A stretch of DNA of 32,257 nt, from the NCBI GenBank assembly GCA_937146645.1, contig CAKZRQ010000054.1, positions 1 to 32,257 on the forward strand, read 5' to 3'. Below, one piece after another: positions 5,966 through 15,419 of the stretch (position 1 is its first letter; each line of letters opens with the position of its first letter). Both the position numbers and the translations under genes were made by a program. The notes beneath the pieces were generated by a model that saw nothing but the letters and a program-made list of their open reading frames with translations, searched no databases and had not been told where the DNA came from. The stretch is from an uncultured Cyclobacteriaceae bacterium (GTDB lineage Bacteria > Bacteroidota > Bacteroidia > Cytophagales > Cyclobacteriaceae).

Positions 5966-7042
5966 ATGTCGATGAAGAAACAACTTTTACTCTCTCTCTT
6001 TTTTCTTACTGCCTTCGCTTTTTCATGCGAAGAAAAAGCCGAATCGGTTGAAGAAGCTCCTGCTGAATCTTTTAGAAATGAAGTCGCTGCTACAGAAGTC
6101 AACATTGCTTCAGCAGAACGAAAGAGCTTTGATTATCTCATTAATGCTACCGGAAAGCTGGAAGCCGCATCCGAAGTGATGGCGGTGATCGAGCAGGCGG
6201 GATACCTGATTGAATTACCGATCCGAGAGGGTCAGTTTGTAAACAAGGGAGACATCATTGCGAAGTTAGATGACACAGAAGCAAAGCTGGCTTTGCAAAA
6301 GGCGAATATTTCACTTAGAAATTCGCTGGCTGAGTTTGAATCCATGAAATTGGGTTTTGGCAGCCTATTCGAATCGGATGACGAGGAGCGCAAAGCCATC
6401 GTAGAAGAGCAGCTCAAGGCCAAGAGCGGTGTATTTCTTTCAGAGGTGGAACTCAGAGAAGCAGAGTTGGCGCTTGCCAGATGCGAAGTGAAAGCCCCTA
6501 TTTCCGGGAGGATTGCCGACTTAAAATTCCGCGAGGGAAGTCTGGTGGGAGCAAGTTCTGAGCTTTGCGAAATTTTGGGAAGCAATGGCTTAGTGCTTAG
6601 GGTGAAGGTTTTGGAATCTGATATTGGACTAATCAGCACGAATCAAAAAGCAGAAATTTTCCCTGTGTCTAATACCGCTGAGGCTTTAACTGGGAGAGTT
6701 ATTGGAATTAATCCAAGAGTAGATGAAAATGGGCTTGTTCAGGTGTCATTAGCTTTGGCCTCGGCCAAAAACTTATTACCCGGAATGAATGCCAGAGCCA
6801 TCATCCGGGCTCCACAATCCAATAGCTTAGTAGTGCCAAAGGATGCTGTGGTTTACCGTTCCGGTCGACCAGTAGTTTTCACCATCGTAAATAATGAATC
6901 CAACTGGAACTACGTGGAGGTAGGTAAAGACAATGGTAAAGAGGTTGAAATTCTGGAAGGAATAGAGGATGGAAGCACCGTGATCACCTCTAATAACCTG
7001 CAGCTTGCTCATCAAGCACCAGTTCAAATCGTAGAAGGGTAA
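5966..7042 (+). CDS. RND efflux periplasmic adaptor lipoprotein
   Basis: This is the membrane fusion (adaptor) subunit of a tripartite efflux pump, 358 residues. The start MSMKKQLLLSLFFLTAFAFSC carries a lipobox with Cys at residue 21 (from 5972: 19), so it is anchored as a lipoprotein. Biotinyl-lipoyl halves are visible: the first around EVMAVIEQAGYLIELPIREGQFVNKGDIIAKLDD, the second around CEVKAPISGRIADLKFREGSLVGASSELCEI. Between them is a short alpha-helical hairpin, and a beta-barrel and membrane-proximal domain follow (LLPGMNARAIIRAP, LVVPKDAVV). It starts an operon: the first permease begins three bases after its stop. The substrate cannot be told from sequence. Either of two ATG codons (5966, 5972) could be the start. 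Confidence 0.9.
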   Translation: MSMKKQLLLSLFFLTAFAFSCEEKAESVEEAPAESFRNEVAATEVNIASAERKSFDYLINATGKLEAASEVMAVIEQAGYLIELPIREGQFVNKGDIIAKLDDTEAKLALQKANISLRNSLAEFESMKLGFGSLFESDDEERKAIVEEQLKAKSGVFLSEVELREAELALARCEVKAPISGRIADLKFREGSLVGASSELCEILGSNGLVLRVKVLESDIGLISTNQKAEIFPVSNTAEALTGRVIGINPRVDENGLVQVSLALASAKNLLPGMNARAIIRAPQSNSLVVPKDAVVYRSGRPVVFTIVNNESNWNYVEVGKDNGKEVEILEGIEDGSTVITSNNLQLAHQAPVQIVEG

Positions 7043-7045
7043 TTC

Positions 7046-10000
7046 ATGGTTCGATTTCTACTGGCCCGACCCATCGCGGTCTTTATGACCTTTTTGGCTT
7101 TGATGGTTTTTTCCTTCATTGTCCTTCGCACCTTGCCTATTTCCTTGCTTCCGCCAATCGATGTTCCTCAGATCGTGGTGAAAGTAAGTTATCCAAATGC
7201 TTCTCCAGAAGCCATCGAGCAAAACGTTTTAAATCCTATCCGTGAGGGATTAATCACCCTGAATGGTCTGGAGCAGATGGATTCTAAATCAGGCTCTGAA
7301 GTAGGAACTATCAATCTGACATTTGAGTACGGAACTCAGATGGAATTGGCCTATATCGATGTCAATGAAAAGATCGATAGGCTCAGTAATTCTCTCCCGG
7401 AGGAACTATCACGACCTGAAGTAATCCGGATTAATACTTCTGATATTCCGGTGGCACGCGTTCAGGTGATCCCAAAGGAAAATATAGATGATATTGAAGT
7501 CAGTCTTCTCGCAGAGAATGTGCTGAAGAAAAGGATCGAACAGCTTCCTGGAGTATCCCTGGTAGATATCAATGGAAAGAAAGACAGAATCATCACGGTA
7601 GAACCTAATGAAGAGGCTCTTTCAGCTTTAGGTATGACTCAGGAACAGGTTGTTTCTGCCATCCAGTCTGGAAACTCTGAATTACCAGGTATTTCGGTGA
7701 AGGATGGACAATTCAGGTATTTTCTCCGTCTGGCTACCCGGGTTAATACCCCATCCGATATAGAAAGCCTTCCAGTGGCTTCTCCCTCTGGAGCGATTAT
7801 CCCATTGGGTAACCTTGCCGATGTTTCCTATGAGGCTGAAGAAATGCTTGGATACCACCTTTTTGGACAAACTGAGTCTCTGGTCATAACAGTTCATAAG
7901 CAGGCTTCCGCCAAAATGAATGAGCTTATTCCTGAACTTAAGGATGCCATTGAGCTGTTTCGGGAAGATTATCCACAGGTGGAATTTGAATTGACTCAGG
8001 ACCAATCAAATTTGCTGAATGCGGCGATTGAAAATCTAAGCACGTCCCTACTTTTCGGAGGTATTTTCGCCTTTGCGATTCTCTTCATTTTTATGAAGGA
8101 CTACCGCATTCCGATCATTATCGGGGTTAGTCTTCCATCCTCGCTTTTGATTAGTTTTCTGGTTTTCTATTTCACAGATCTTTCGATCAATATCATTTCC
8201 CTTTCTGGTCTTGCCTTAGGCATCGGGATGTTAATTGATAATGCGATTATTGTCCTGGATAACATCACAAGGAAGCGAGAAGGAGGACTCTCACTTTTTG
8301 AAGCTTGTGTGGCTGGTGTGAATGAGGTGATGGGAGCATTGATTAGCTCGGTTCTTACGACCTTGGCGGTATTTGTTCCCTTGGTCTTCCTGAGTGGAAT
8401 TTCAGGAGCCTTGTTTTTTGATCAGGCGGTAGCTGTGGCGGCAATTCTGTCCGTTTCTTTGGCGGTAGCCTTTATTCTTCTTCCCATGCTCTATTTCTTA
8501 TTCTTCTCACGAAGCAAGAAGTCAGAGGATGGAAGAGAAAGTCGATTTTTCAGAGGAGTTCTGAAATTGTATGATTCTGGGTACGAAAGGATCATGGCGA
8601 ATCGAGGAGTCTTTCTCGTGATTTTTGCCATACTCATTCCTTTGGGTCTTTTGATCAGTCAGATTCTGAACACTGAGGGGCTGCCCAAAATAGAGAAACT
8701 TGATGCGACCTTAGAAATTGATTGGAGTGAGCCTATTTCGGCTTTTGAGAATAAGAATAGAGTCCTGGAATTAATGGGGCTTTTGGCCGATGAATACGAG
8801 CAGGCAGAAGCGGATATTGGGGTGAGGCAATTTCTACTTTACGGAGGAGATAATTCTATTCAGCAATCGCTTTTGTATTTCCTTTTTGCTTCAACAGTAA
8901 CTAAGGACGCAGCCATGGGGAGGCTGGATTCCTATTTGAAGCAAAACTATCCGGCGGCCACTTTTTCTCTAGGTGATGCTCCTAATGCATTTGATCAGCT
9001 TTTTAATTCTGCTTTGCCATACTATGAGGTGAGATGGAAAGATCTGGAATCGAAGGAGCCAGTTTCAGAGGATCAAATGGGACCTTGGCTAAGCCAGCTG
9101 CCAACTACTGAATGGGAGAGAGGTCCGGGTCTACAGACTGAGGCTTCAGTCATATTCACGTTGCGGGCCGACCGTTTGGCTACCTACCAAATCCCAATGG
9201 AAACCGTTCAGGATTTGATTTCTAAGTTATTTGGAACATTCACAATTACGGATATCAGAAGGTTTGGAGAAATCACACCCATAAGATTGAAGGAATCACA
9301 AGCCAGATTTGAGAATCTTCTTGAAAACACCAGGATATATGCTTCAGATTCGAGCTCTTATATCCTGGATGAATTCGTGGATTATCAGTATGAGGATCAC
9401 TATAAGTTCGTCACAGCGGATAAAGGAGGGTTATATCAATCAGTTTTTGTAACAGAAGAAAACCCTCAAGATTTAGAATCAGAACTTATTCGATGGGGTC
9501 AGGATAAAAATCTAGGCGTAGAAGTAGTAGGGCAATTCTTCAAGGATCAGGAGAATATCCGGCAGCTCATAGGCATCTTGATGATATCGGTTCTTCTGCT
9601 TTATTTCATTCTGGCAGCTCAGTTCGAAAGCTTCATACAGCCTTTGATTGTGGTGTTTACATTGCCTTTGGGAATTGGTGGCGCATTTCTGGTGCTTTGG
9701 CTGGCAGGATCCTCTTTAAATGTCATGTCAGCTATTGGTTTGGTGGTGATGCTGGGTATCATGGTGAATGATGCCATCCTGAAGATTGATACGATTAACC
9801 GGCTGAGGAAGGAATATGAGGAGGGCGGAGAAATGACCAAGACAGAAGCTTTAGAAAAGGCTTTGCACAGAGCGGGTCAGATTAGATTGAAGCCTATTCT
9901 GATGACGTCGATTACGACGATTCTGGCTTTGATACCAATTATTTTCAGTTCAGGTCTTGGGGCAGATTTACAGCGTCCCTTGGTAGAAGCGGTCATTGGT

Positions 10001-10090
10001 GGTTTGACGATTGGAACGGTGACGGCGCTTTTCTTTGTGCCATTGGCCTATTGGTTGTTCACTTCAAAAAAGAAACTGAAGGAGGCTTAA
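7046..10090 (+). CDS. RND efflux permease A
   Basis: This is an inner-membrane proton-driven transporter of the AcrB/MdtB-like RND family, 1014 residues, full length. Typical features appear in order: the N-terminal membrane helix FLLARPIAVFMTFLALMVF, the porter region VSYPNASPEAIEQNVLNPIREGL, and TM4 around residue 395 (GLALGIGMLIDNAIIVLDNITRKREGG). TM4 has one Asp in LIDNA where classical AcrB has two. The TM10 region is IGLVVMLGIMVNDAILKIDTINRLR. A second periplasmic loop lies at ~550-830. It follows the adaptor by three bases and precedes a second, different permease by one base, suggesting a heteromeric MdtBC-like pump. Substrate unknown. Confidence 0.93.
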   Translation: MVRFLLARPIAVFMTFLALMVFSFIVLRTLPISLLPPIDVPQIVVKVSYPNASPEAIEQNVLNPIREGLITLNGLEQMDSKSGSEVGTINLTFEYGTQMELAYIDVNEKIDRLSNSLPEELSRPEVIRINTSDIPVARVQVIPKENIDDIEVSLLAENVLKKRIEQLPGVSLVDINGKKDRIITVEPNEEALSALGMTQEQVVSAIQSGNSELPGISVKDGQFRYFLRLATRVNTPSDIESLPVASPSGAIIPLGNLADVSYEAEEMLGYHLFGQTESLVITVHKQASAKMNELIPELKDAIELFREDYPQVEFELTQDQSNLLNAAIENLSTSLLFGGIFAFAILFIFMKDYRIPIIIGVSLPSSLLISFLVFYFTDLSINIISLSGLALGIGMLIDNAIIVLDNITRKREGGLSLFEACVAGVNEVMGALISSVLTTLAVFVPLVFLSGISGALFFDQAVAVAAILSVSLAVAFILLPMLYFLFFSRSKKSEDGRESRFFRGVLKLYDSGYERIMANRGVFLVIFAILIPLGLLISQILNTEGLPKIEKLDATLEIDWSEPISAFENKNRVLELMGLLADEYEQAEADIGVRQFLLYGGDNSIQQSLLYFLFASTVTKDAAMGRLDSYLKQNYPAATFSLGDAPNAFDQLFNSALPYYEVRWKDLESKEPVSEDQMGPWLSQLPTTEWERGPGLQTEASVIFTLRADRLATYQIPMETVQDLISKLFGTFTITDIRRFGEITPIRLKESQARFENLLENTRIYASDSSSYILDEFVDYQYEDHYKFVTADKGGLYQSVFVTEENPQDLESELIRWGQDKNLGVEVVGQFFKDQENIRQLIGILMISVLLLYFILAAQFESFIQPLIVVFTLPLGIGGAFLVLWLAGSSLNVMSAIGLVVMLGIMVNDAILKIDTINRLRKEYEEGGEMTKTEALEKALHRAGQIRLKPILMTSITTILALIPIIFSSGLGADLQRPLVEAVIGGLTIGTVTALFFVPLAYWLFTSKKKLKEA

Positions 10091-10091
10091 G

Positions 10092-13000
10092 ATGACACCA
10101 TTCAGAATCCTAATCGTTTTTGTTCTCTTGTCCATTTGTGGATTTGCGGTGATTCCATTGCTATCAGTGGATTTGAATCCCAGGGAGCGGGAACCGGTTT
10201 TGAATATTAGTTATGGAATCCCAAGATCCTCTCCAGAGATCATTGAAAAACTCGCTACTTCTCCTCTTGAAGGTACGTTCAGTCAGCTTTCTGAGCTGAA
10301 CAAGGTAGAATCCGTATCTAATTATAATCGAGGAAGTATAACCTTGAGATTTGATAAGGAAGCGGATATGGAGCTGAAGAAATTTGAAGTAGCATCCATG
10401 ATTCGGCAGGTTTACCCCCAAATGGATCAAAGGGTATCTTATCCTCAAATAAGTCAATCTTCGGAGAGAGATCGTGACGTCAGAAACCCTATTTTGACAT
10501 ACTCTGTAAATGGGCCTTTCGCTTCCTTTGAGATCAAAAAAATAGCTGAGGACGTCATCAAACCTGCAGTTACAAGATTCGAAGAGGTAGAGGAAGTTAC
10601 CGTGAGAGGGGCAAATGATTTGCAGCTTTACGTGACTTACGACATCCAAAAGATGCAAGCCTTTAGGGTTTCGCGTAATGAAATCAACACTAAAATTAAC
10701 CAGGCATTTGGTCGTTCTTATCCGGGTGCTGTTGTGAATGGAGCAGGGGAAACGCTTTTTATTCAGATTGATCGATCCTTAAAGAGTATGGATCAGCTCG
10801 AGAATCTAGCCATCAAGCAGCTAGATGGTATGGAAGTTCGGCTGAGGGATCTGGCGACTTTAACTCTAGAAGAGGGGGAGCCATCCAGCTACTATAGAAT
10901 AAACGGGAATAACTCTGTAACTCTATCGATTTTTAACCGGGATGGTGTAAACAAGGTGTTGCTTGCCCAAAACCTTAAAGCCGCGGTTGAGGACTCTAAA
11001 GGACTTCTACCAGCAGGATTTGAAATTCGATTGGAAAATGATGATACCGAATTCCTGGAAAAGGAACTGGATAAAATCTATAAACGCTCAGGACTTTCCA
11101 TACTCATTCTGATCATCTTCATTTTTCTGATTAATAGGAATGTAAAGTATTTGACTATCCTATTCCTTGGGATAATAGCCAATCTAAGTCTTTGTGGAAT
11201 TGTGCTCTATTTCCTCAAAGTGGATATCCATTTGTATTCTCTGGCAGGGCTTACCATTAGTTTTGGTCTGATCGTCGATAATGCGATCATTATGATCGAT
11301 CATTTGCACAAGCATAAAAACCGAAGAGTCTTTTTGGCATTGCTGGCTGCATCATTGACCACGATTGCCGCTTTGATGATCGTCTTTTTTCTTCCAGAAG
11401 AAGATCGAAAGAATCTGACCGAATTTTCGATAGTGGTTTCAGTGATGCTCGGCATCAGTTTGTTGATTGCCTTATTCTTCACTCCTGCATTTTACAAGGT
11501 TTTGTTCGGAGAATCCGTGAGAAAGGGACGTCAGCTTGGTATGCCAAAGCTGAGGAAACGAGTGCGGGCGCTTCAGCGATATGAGTCTACCGTAGCATGG
11601 ACAGCTCGATACCGAAAGACTTTTATCATTGGTTTAATCCTACTTTTTGGAACTCCGATTTTCTGGCTTCCAGCTACTTGGGACGATAAGGAATGGTATA
11701 ATAAAACAGTCGGTAACACTTTTTATCAGGAAGAAATAAGGCCTTATGTGGATATAGCCTTTGGTGGATCGTTAAGAATGTTCGTGAGAGGAGTATTTGA
11801 GAAAAGCTCCTACCGGGAAGCAGAAAAGACTCGATTGTATGTGACTGCGAGATTACCATTTGGGAATACCCTTGATCAGATGGATTTCATTATGCGGGAG
11901 TTTGAACAGTATCTTAAGGGTGTCAGTGGAATTGAACAATTTGTCACTTATGTGATTTCTGGACAGCGTGCTCAAATAATAATCACCTTCACCGAAGAAG
12001 CAGAGAAGGGGCCTCTTCCTTATCAGCTCAAAGGCAAACTTTCCGTCAAGTCAACTGACTGGTCTGGTGCCAGGTGGAATATTTATGGGGTGGGTCAGGG
12101 CTTCTATACCGGTGCTGGCGGTGAAGGAATACCATCCTTCAGAGTAGAGATGAGAGGGTATAATTTTGATGAGCTCGAAAGACAGACTGAGATTCTTGCT
12201 GAAAAGCTATTGAAACATAAGCGTATTCAGGAAGTGAATACAAATGAACGGCTTAGCTATTCAGAGCAAAAGACTGAGGAATATGTTCTGCGGTTAGACC
12301 AAAACCAAATCGCCTTGGGGCAAACCAATCAGGGTGCTATAATTAGTGCCCTCGAAGATATGTCAAAGCCGAGCGGGGCCAGTAGTTATTTGGCTCTGGA
12401 TGATGTGAACTATGGGTTAGTTATTCGGGAGGCAGATTCCAAAAACTTCAGCAAGTTTGATCTTGAAAAAACAGGCTTAATCGGGGGAGAAGATAGAATT
12501 TACAAGGTGGCTGACTTTGGAACACTGACAAAAGAGTCTACGACCAATGCCCTGCATAAAGAAAATAGACAGTATATCCGTGCTGCTTCATTTGAATACA
12601 TGGGCTCGGCCAAATTCGGGAACGAATATCTCGACGAGGTTCTGGAAGAAATGAAAGCAACCATGCCCATTGGCTATGAAGCTAAGAAACAAACCTGGAG
12701 CTGGGATTTTGATAAGGCAAAAAGGCAATATGGGTTGATAGGACTACTGATCGTTGGAATTTTCTTAATCTGCTCTGTTCTATTCGAAAATCTCAAACAG
12801 CCACTATATATCATAGCCATCATTCCGATCAGCTTTATTGGATTGTTTTTGATCTTCTCAGTCTTTGATTTCTATTTTGATCAGGGAGGTTATGCGGCTT
12901 TTGTGATGCTGGGAGGCCTGGCAGTAAACGCAGGTATTTTCATTATCAATGACCTAAATAACCGGAAGGTCGGAGATTATCACCGAAATGTTCTAAAGTC

Positions 13001-13277
13001 CATCGCAGGAAAGGCTACTCCCATTTTACTCACTGTTCTGTCCACTTGCTTTGGTCTTGTTCCATTTTTGATCGAGGGTCAAAATGAGATTTTTTGGTTC
13101 TCACTTGCCATCGGGACTATTGGAGGTTTGGCTTTCAGTATGGTGGGCGTGTTTTGGGTTTTACCTGTTTTGCTTTGGAAAAAGGAGCCTGTTGTGGCAG
13201 TGGCCAAGGAGCCTAAGCCTGAGAAGAAATCAAGGAGAAGATTTAAGATTCTTAGTAGAAAAGGTCGTAAACAATAA
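10092..13277 (+). CDS. RND efflux permease B
   Basis: This second RND permease has 1061 residues and is clearly different from permease A. It has the N-terminal helix FRILIVFVLLSICGFAVIPLL and porter segments. TM4 around residue 395 reads GLTISFGLIVDNAIIMIDHLHKHKNRR, again with a single Asp. TM10 is GGLAVNAGIFIINDLNNRKVGD, lacking the acidic NDA seen in permease A. The C-terminus is unusually basic (KKSRRRFKILSRKGRKQ) and cytoplasmic. The start lies one base after the permease A stop, so co-translation is likely. Two unlike permeases in one operon suggest a heterotrimer as in MdtBC. The last 26 bases overlap the end of the convergent gene at 13252. Confidence 0.92.
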   Translation: MTPFRILIVFVLLSICGFAVIPLLSVDLNPREREPVLNISYGIPRSSPEIIEKLATSPLEGTFSQLSELNKVESVSNYNRGSITLRFDKEADMELKKFEVASMIRQVYPQMDQRVSYPQISQSSERDRDVRNPILTYSVNGPFASFEIKKIAEDVIKPAVTRFEEVEEVTVRGANDLQLYVTYDIQKMQAFRVSRNEINTKINQAFGRSYPGAVVNGAGETLFIQIDRSLKSMDQLENLAIKQLDGMEVRLRDLATLTLEEGEPSSYYRINGNNSVTLSIFNRDGVNKVLLAQNLKAAVEDSKGLLPAGFEIRLENDDTEFLEKELDKIYKRSGLSILILIIFIFLINRNVKYLTILFLGIIANLSLCGIVLYFLKVDIHLYSLAGLTISFGLIVDNAIIMIDHLHKHKNRRVFLALLAASLTTIAALMIVFFLPEEDRKNLTEFSIVVSVMLGISLLIALFFTPAFYKVLFGESVRKGRQLGMPKLRKRVRALQRYESTVAWTARYRKTFIIGLILLFGTPIFWLPATWDDKEWYNKTVGNTFYQEEIRPYVDIAFGGSLRMFVRGVFEKSSYREAEKTRLYVTARLPFGNTLDQMDFIMREFEQYLKGVSGIEQFVTYVISGQRAQIIITFTEEAEKGPLPYQLKGKLSVKSTDWSGARWNIYGVGQGFYTGAGGEGIPSFRVEMRGYNFDELERQTEILAEKLLKHKRIQEVNTNERLSYSEQKTEEYVLRLDQNQIALGQTNQGAIISALEDMSKPSGASSYLALDDVNYGLVIREADSKNFSKFDLEKTGLIGGEDRIYKVADFGTLTKESTTNALHKENRQYIRAASFEYMGSAKFGNEYLDEVLEEMKATMPIGYEAKKQTWSWDFDKAKRQYGLIGLLIVGIFLICSVLFENLKQPLYIIAIIPISFIGLFLIFSVFDFYFDQGGYAAFVMLGGLAVNAGIFIINDLNNRKVGDYHRNVLKSIAGKATPILLTVLSTCFGLVPFLIEGQNEIFWFSLAIGTIGGLAFSMVGVFWVLPVLLWKKEPVVAVAKEPKPEKKSRRRFKILSRKGRKQ

Positions 13278-13944
13278 TGCCTACTGAGAAGGTGAGAAAT
13301 TGCAACTGACCTCGCTGTAACTGGTAATCAAAAACACCTTCATCTGGGAGATAAATAACATCTCCTCGGGTTAGAAATTGGATCTCGTTACTGCTTTGGT
13401 AGGTGGTCTTAATTTCGAATTTGATGTTTTGATCCCACCAGTCTGCAGGAAATTGCACCCCCGCTCCAAATCGATAAGCTAGGGCCCATTGTGTATGTTC
13501 GGTTCCTGCCTCAAAGGCCTCCTCATCAATAGTAGCCCTAATTTTATAACGAGTATAGAGGTAATTACCACCAAATTGAGCTTCGATAAAAGGGGTATAC
13601 TTGGTATTCAGCAATGGAAGGTATCTCATAACCAGCATTCCGGTAATGATATTATTGTTTCTTCTAAGTCTGAGCTCATCATTTGATCCAGCAAATAAAT
13701 CAGTGCGTTTTTCCAGGTCTGTGCCATATATTCCATACCCGAAGTCTACTCCGATTTGCAATGGGTTGGTTTCAAACTCGTATAGCAGAAAACCAGAAAC
13801 TGAAGGGTAGAAAAAACCTCGAACATCTTCCCTCAGCTTACCAATACTGGAGCTACCATTCAGGTGGCCACCTCCTAAAAAGAATTGGGCTGAAGCAGAA
13901 TGAATCAGAAAAAGGGTTATACCTAAAAGGAGGAGTTTTTTCAT
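13252..13944 (-). CDS. Outer-membrane beta-barrel protein
   Basis: This 230-residue exported protein has a signal peptide MKKLLLLGITLFLIHSASAQ, with the mature part starting FFLGGGHLNG. The remainder is alternating amphipathic strands (GFFYPSVSGFLLYEF, LQIGVDFGYGIYG, TPFIEAQFGGNYLYTRYKI, WALAYRFGAGVQF, KFEIKTTYQ) and ends in an aromatic strand QLQFLTFSVGIIVYDLFY. This is the pattern of small OMP-type beta-barrels of Bacteroidota. No specific role can be given. It overlaps the 3' end of the RND operon by 26 bases, end to end. The ATG at 13944 directly precedes the lysines of the signal peptide. Confidence 0.8.
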   Translation of the reverse strand: MKKLLLLGITLFLIHSASAQFFLGGGHLNGSSSIGKLREDVRGFFYPSVSGFLLYEFETNPLQIGVDFGYGIYGTDLEKRTDLFAGSNDELRLRRNNNIITGMLVMRYLPLLNTKYTPFIEAQFGGNYLYTRYKIRATIDEEAFEAGTEHTQWALAYRFGAGVQFPADWWDQNIKFEIKTTYQSSNEIQFLTRGDVIYLPDEGVFDYQLQRGQLQFLTFSVGIIVYDLFY

Positions 13945-13990
13945 AAGAATGCTTACTCCTTTTACGGTAATATCTGGAGGAAAAGTTGTG

Positions 13991-15346
13991 CTACTGTACG
14001 GTTTCTACTCGTCTTCCCTTGTTATAAATAGGGATTTGAAGCCCGAAATAGACATCAGTGCTTCGGGATCTACTTGATAAAACGTTGGATAAGATTGATC
14101 CGGACCCGATGATAGCTGGGCCTAGTCTCACTCCTACACCCCAGGAAAGGGCTTCTTCGTATTCCCTATAGCTCAGAGGCGAATAGACTGCGAACCAGCC
14201 TGATTCAAAACGCGGAGTCACACTTATGTTATTGGTTATTTGGCTTACAGGTACCTCTTGATGACTTCTTAGATTTATAGAGCCGTGAGCTGATACATAA
14301 AACTTGTTGGTAACTGCAAAGTCTCCAAAAACCTGGAGGGACGTAGGCATGGCAAGAACCTGATCTCGGGTGACCTCGGTTCCTTCATAATTTTCATCAA
14401 GCACTTCTTCAATGCTTTTGTCATCAAATTCATCAATCAATATGGTAGCATCCATATCATAATCAGTCTCGGAAAAGCCTTTGTAATTGATACCTCCGAT
14501 GTCCATCACAGAGATACCCCCTCTGAAAACATAGCCATCATTATACGACCTTTCTCTTTTATCCTTTATTTCAATGATGGCACCCAGGTCCATTCCAAAA
14601 CCTGAATTAAAAGTCCCGAATTCAATATCTCCGTTTTCCACACCGTCAGTTAACCCATAATCCAGCTGCCCCCTCGTAGTTAATGTATTTGTAGTTTCTA
14701 AGTAAAGAGCTCCAAGCGTTTCACTTGAAGAAGTTATCCCCCCAGCTCCAAATAGATATTTTACAGTTGCCGCTCCCTTCAATTGGAGTGACTCATTATT
14801 GATAAGTACCCTTCCATAGGTGCCGCCAATTTCTCCCCAAAGATGAGTGATGCCATTTATGTCTTCCATAAGTAACTCAAATCGACTGGCTCCATTTTCT
14901 TCGTCTACTATGGCTTGGAGGAATTCTCCTCCAATATTGTTGAGATTGAAAAACGTTCGAATTCTTGAACTCACGGCTATACTATGTTTAGGACTTAAGT
15001 TCAGCTGGAATGAGGGTCCAAGAATATCCAGATTGCCGACAAAGTTATTGTCCGGCTTTGCATTGATTTCGGAGGAAGATGGGAGGTCATCTAAGGACCT
15101 TATTTCCGATATATCAGAAATATTTACTCCTATGTAATCATTCCCAAAGTATCCACTAAATGTAAATACATTAATCTCGGACTTTAATCTGGGATTAACC
15201 ACGTTAGCAGGATTAAGGGTAAGTCCTCTAATTCCAGCCCGATTATCTAGTTGGGCTCCCACTAGGGTTTGAGAATAGGCTTGGCTTTGGCAGAAGCCAG
15301 AAAGAGCCAGTAGAAAAACGAATAGTTGGATTCGGTAAGTTTTCAT
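13991..15346 (-). CDS. DUF5723-family exported protein
   Basis: This protein has 451 residues from the ATG at 15346; a further upstream ATG would add 17 residues in front of the signal peptide MKTYRIQLFVFLLALSGFCQSQAYSQ and is not preferred. The mature N-terminus TLVGAQLDNRAGIRGLTLNPANVV is typical of DUF5723 proteins, large Bacteroidota outer-membrane barrel-like proteins of unknown function. Many glycine/aromatic strands follow (GFGMDLGAIIEIKDK, YVFRGGISVMDIGG, KFYVSAHGSINL, SWGVGVRLGPAIIGSGSIL) and the C-terminus VYFGLQIPIYNKG is also strand-like. It is 46 bases upstream of the smaller barrel gene on the same strand, so the two may be co-transcribed. Confidence 0.8.
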   Translation of the reverse strand: MKTYRIQLFVFLLALSGFCQSQAYSQTLVGAQLDNRAGIRGLTLNPANVVNPRLKSEINVFTFSGYFGNDYIGVNISDISEIRSLDDLPSSSEINAKPDNNFVGNLDILGPSFQLNLSPKHSIAVSSRIRTFFNLNNIGGEFLQAIVDEENGASRFELLMEDINGITHLWGEIGGTYGRVLINNESLQLKGAATVKYLFGAGGITSSSETLGALYLETTNTLTTRGQLDYGLTDGVENGDIEFGTFNSGFGMDLGAIIEIKDKRERSYNDGYVFRGGISVMDIGGINYKGFSETDYDMDATILIDEFDDKSIEEVLDENYEGTEVTRDQVLAMPTSLQVFGDFAVTNKFYVSAHGSINLRSHQEVPVSQITNNISVTPRFESGWFAVYSPLSYREYEEALSWGVGVRLGPAIIGSGSILSNVLSSRSRSTDVYFGLQIPIYNKGRRVETVQ

Positions 15347-15419
15347 AAAAGTGGAATTTACTCTAAAATCAAAAAAGTCCACTGGATGAAAAATCAATCC
15401 ATGTTACTCTTTTGTGAAA

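Noticed and set aside
10164..10658. 164-codon open frame on the minus strand
   Set aside because: Antisense to the well-supported second RND permease, with no domain pattern.
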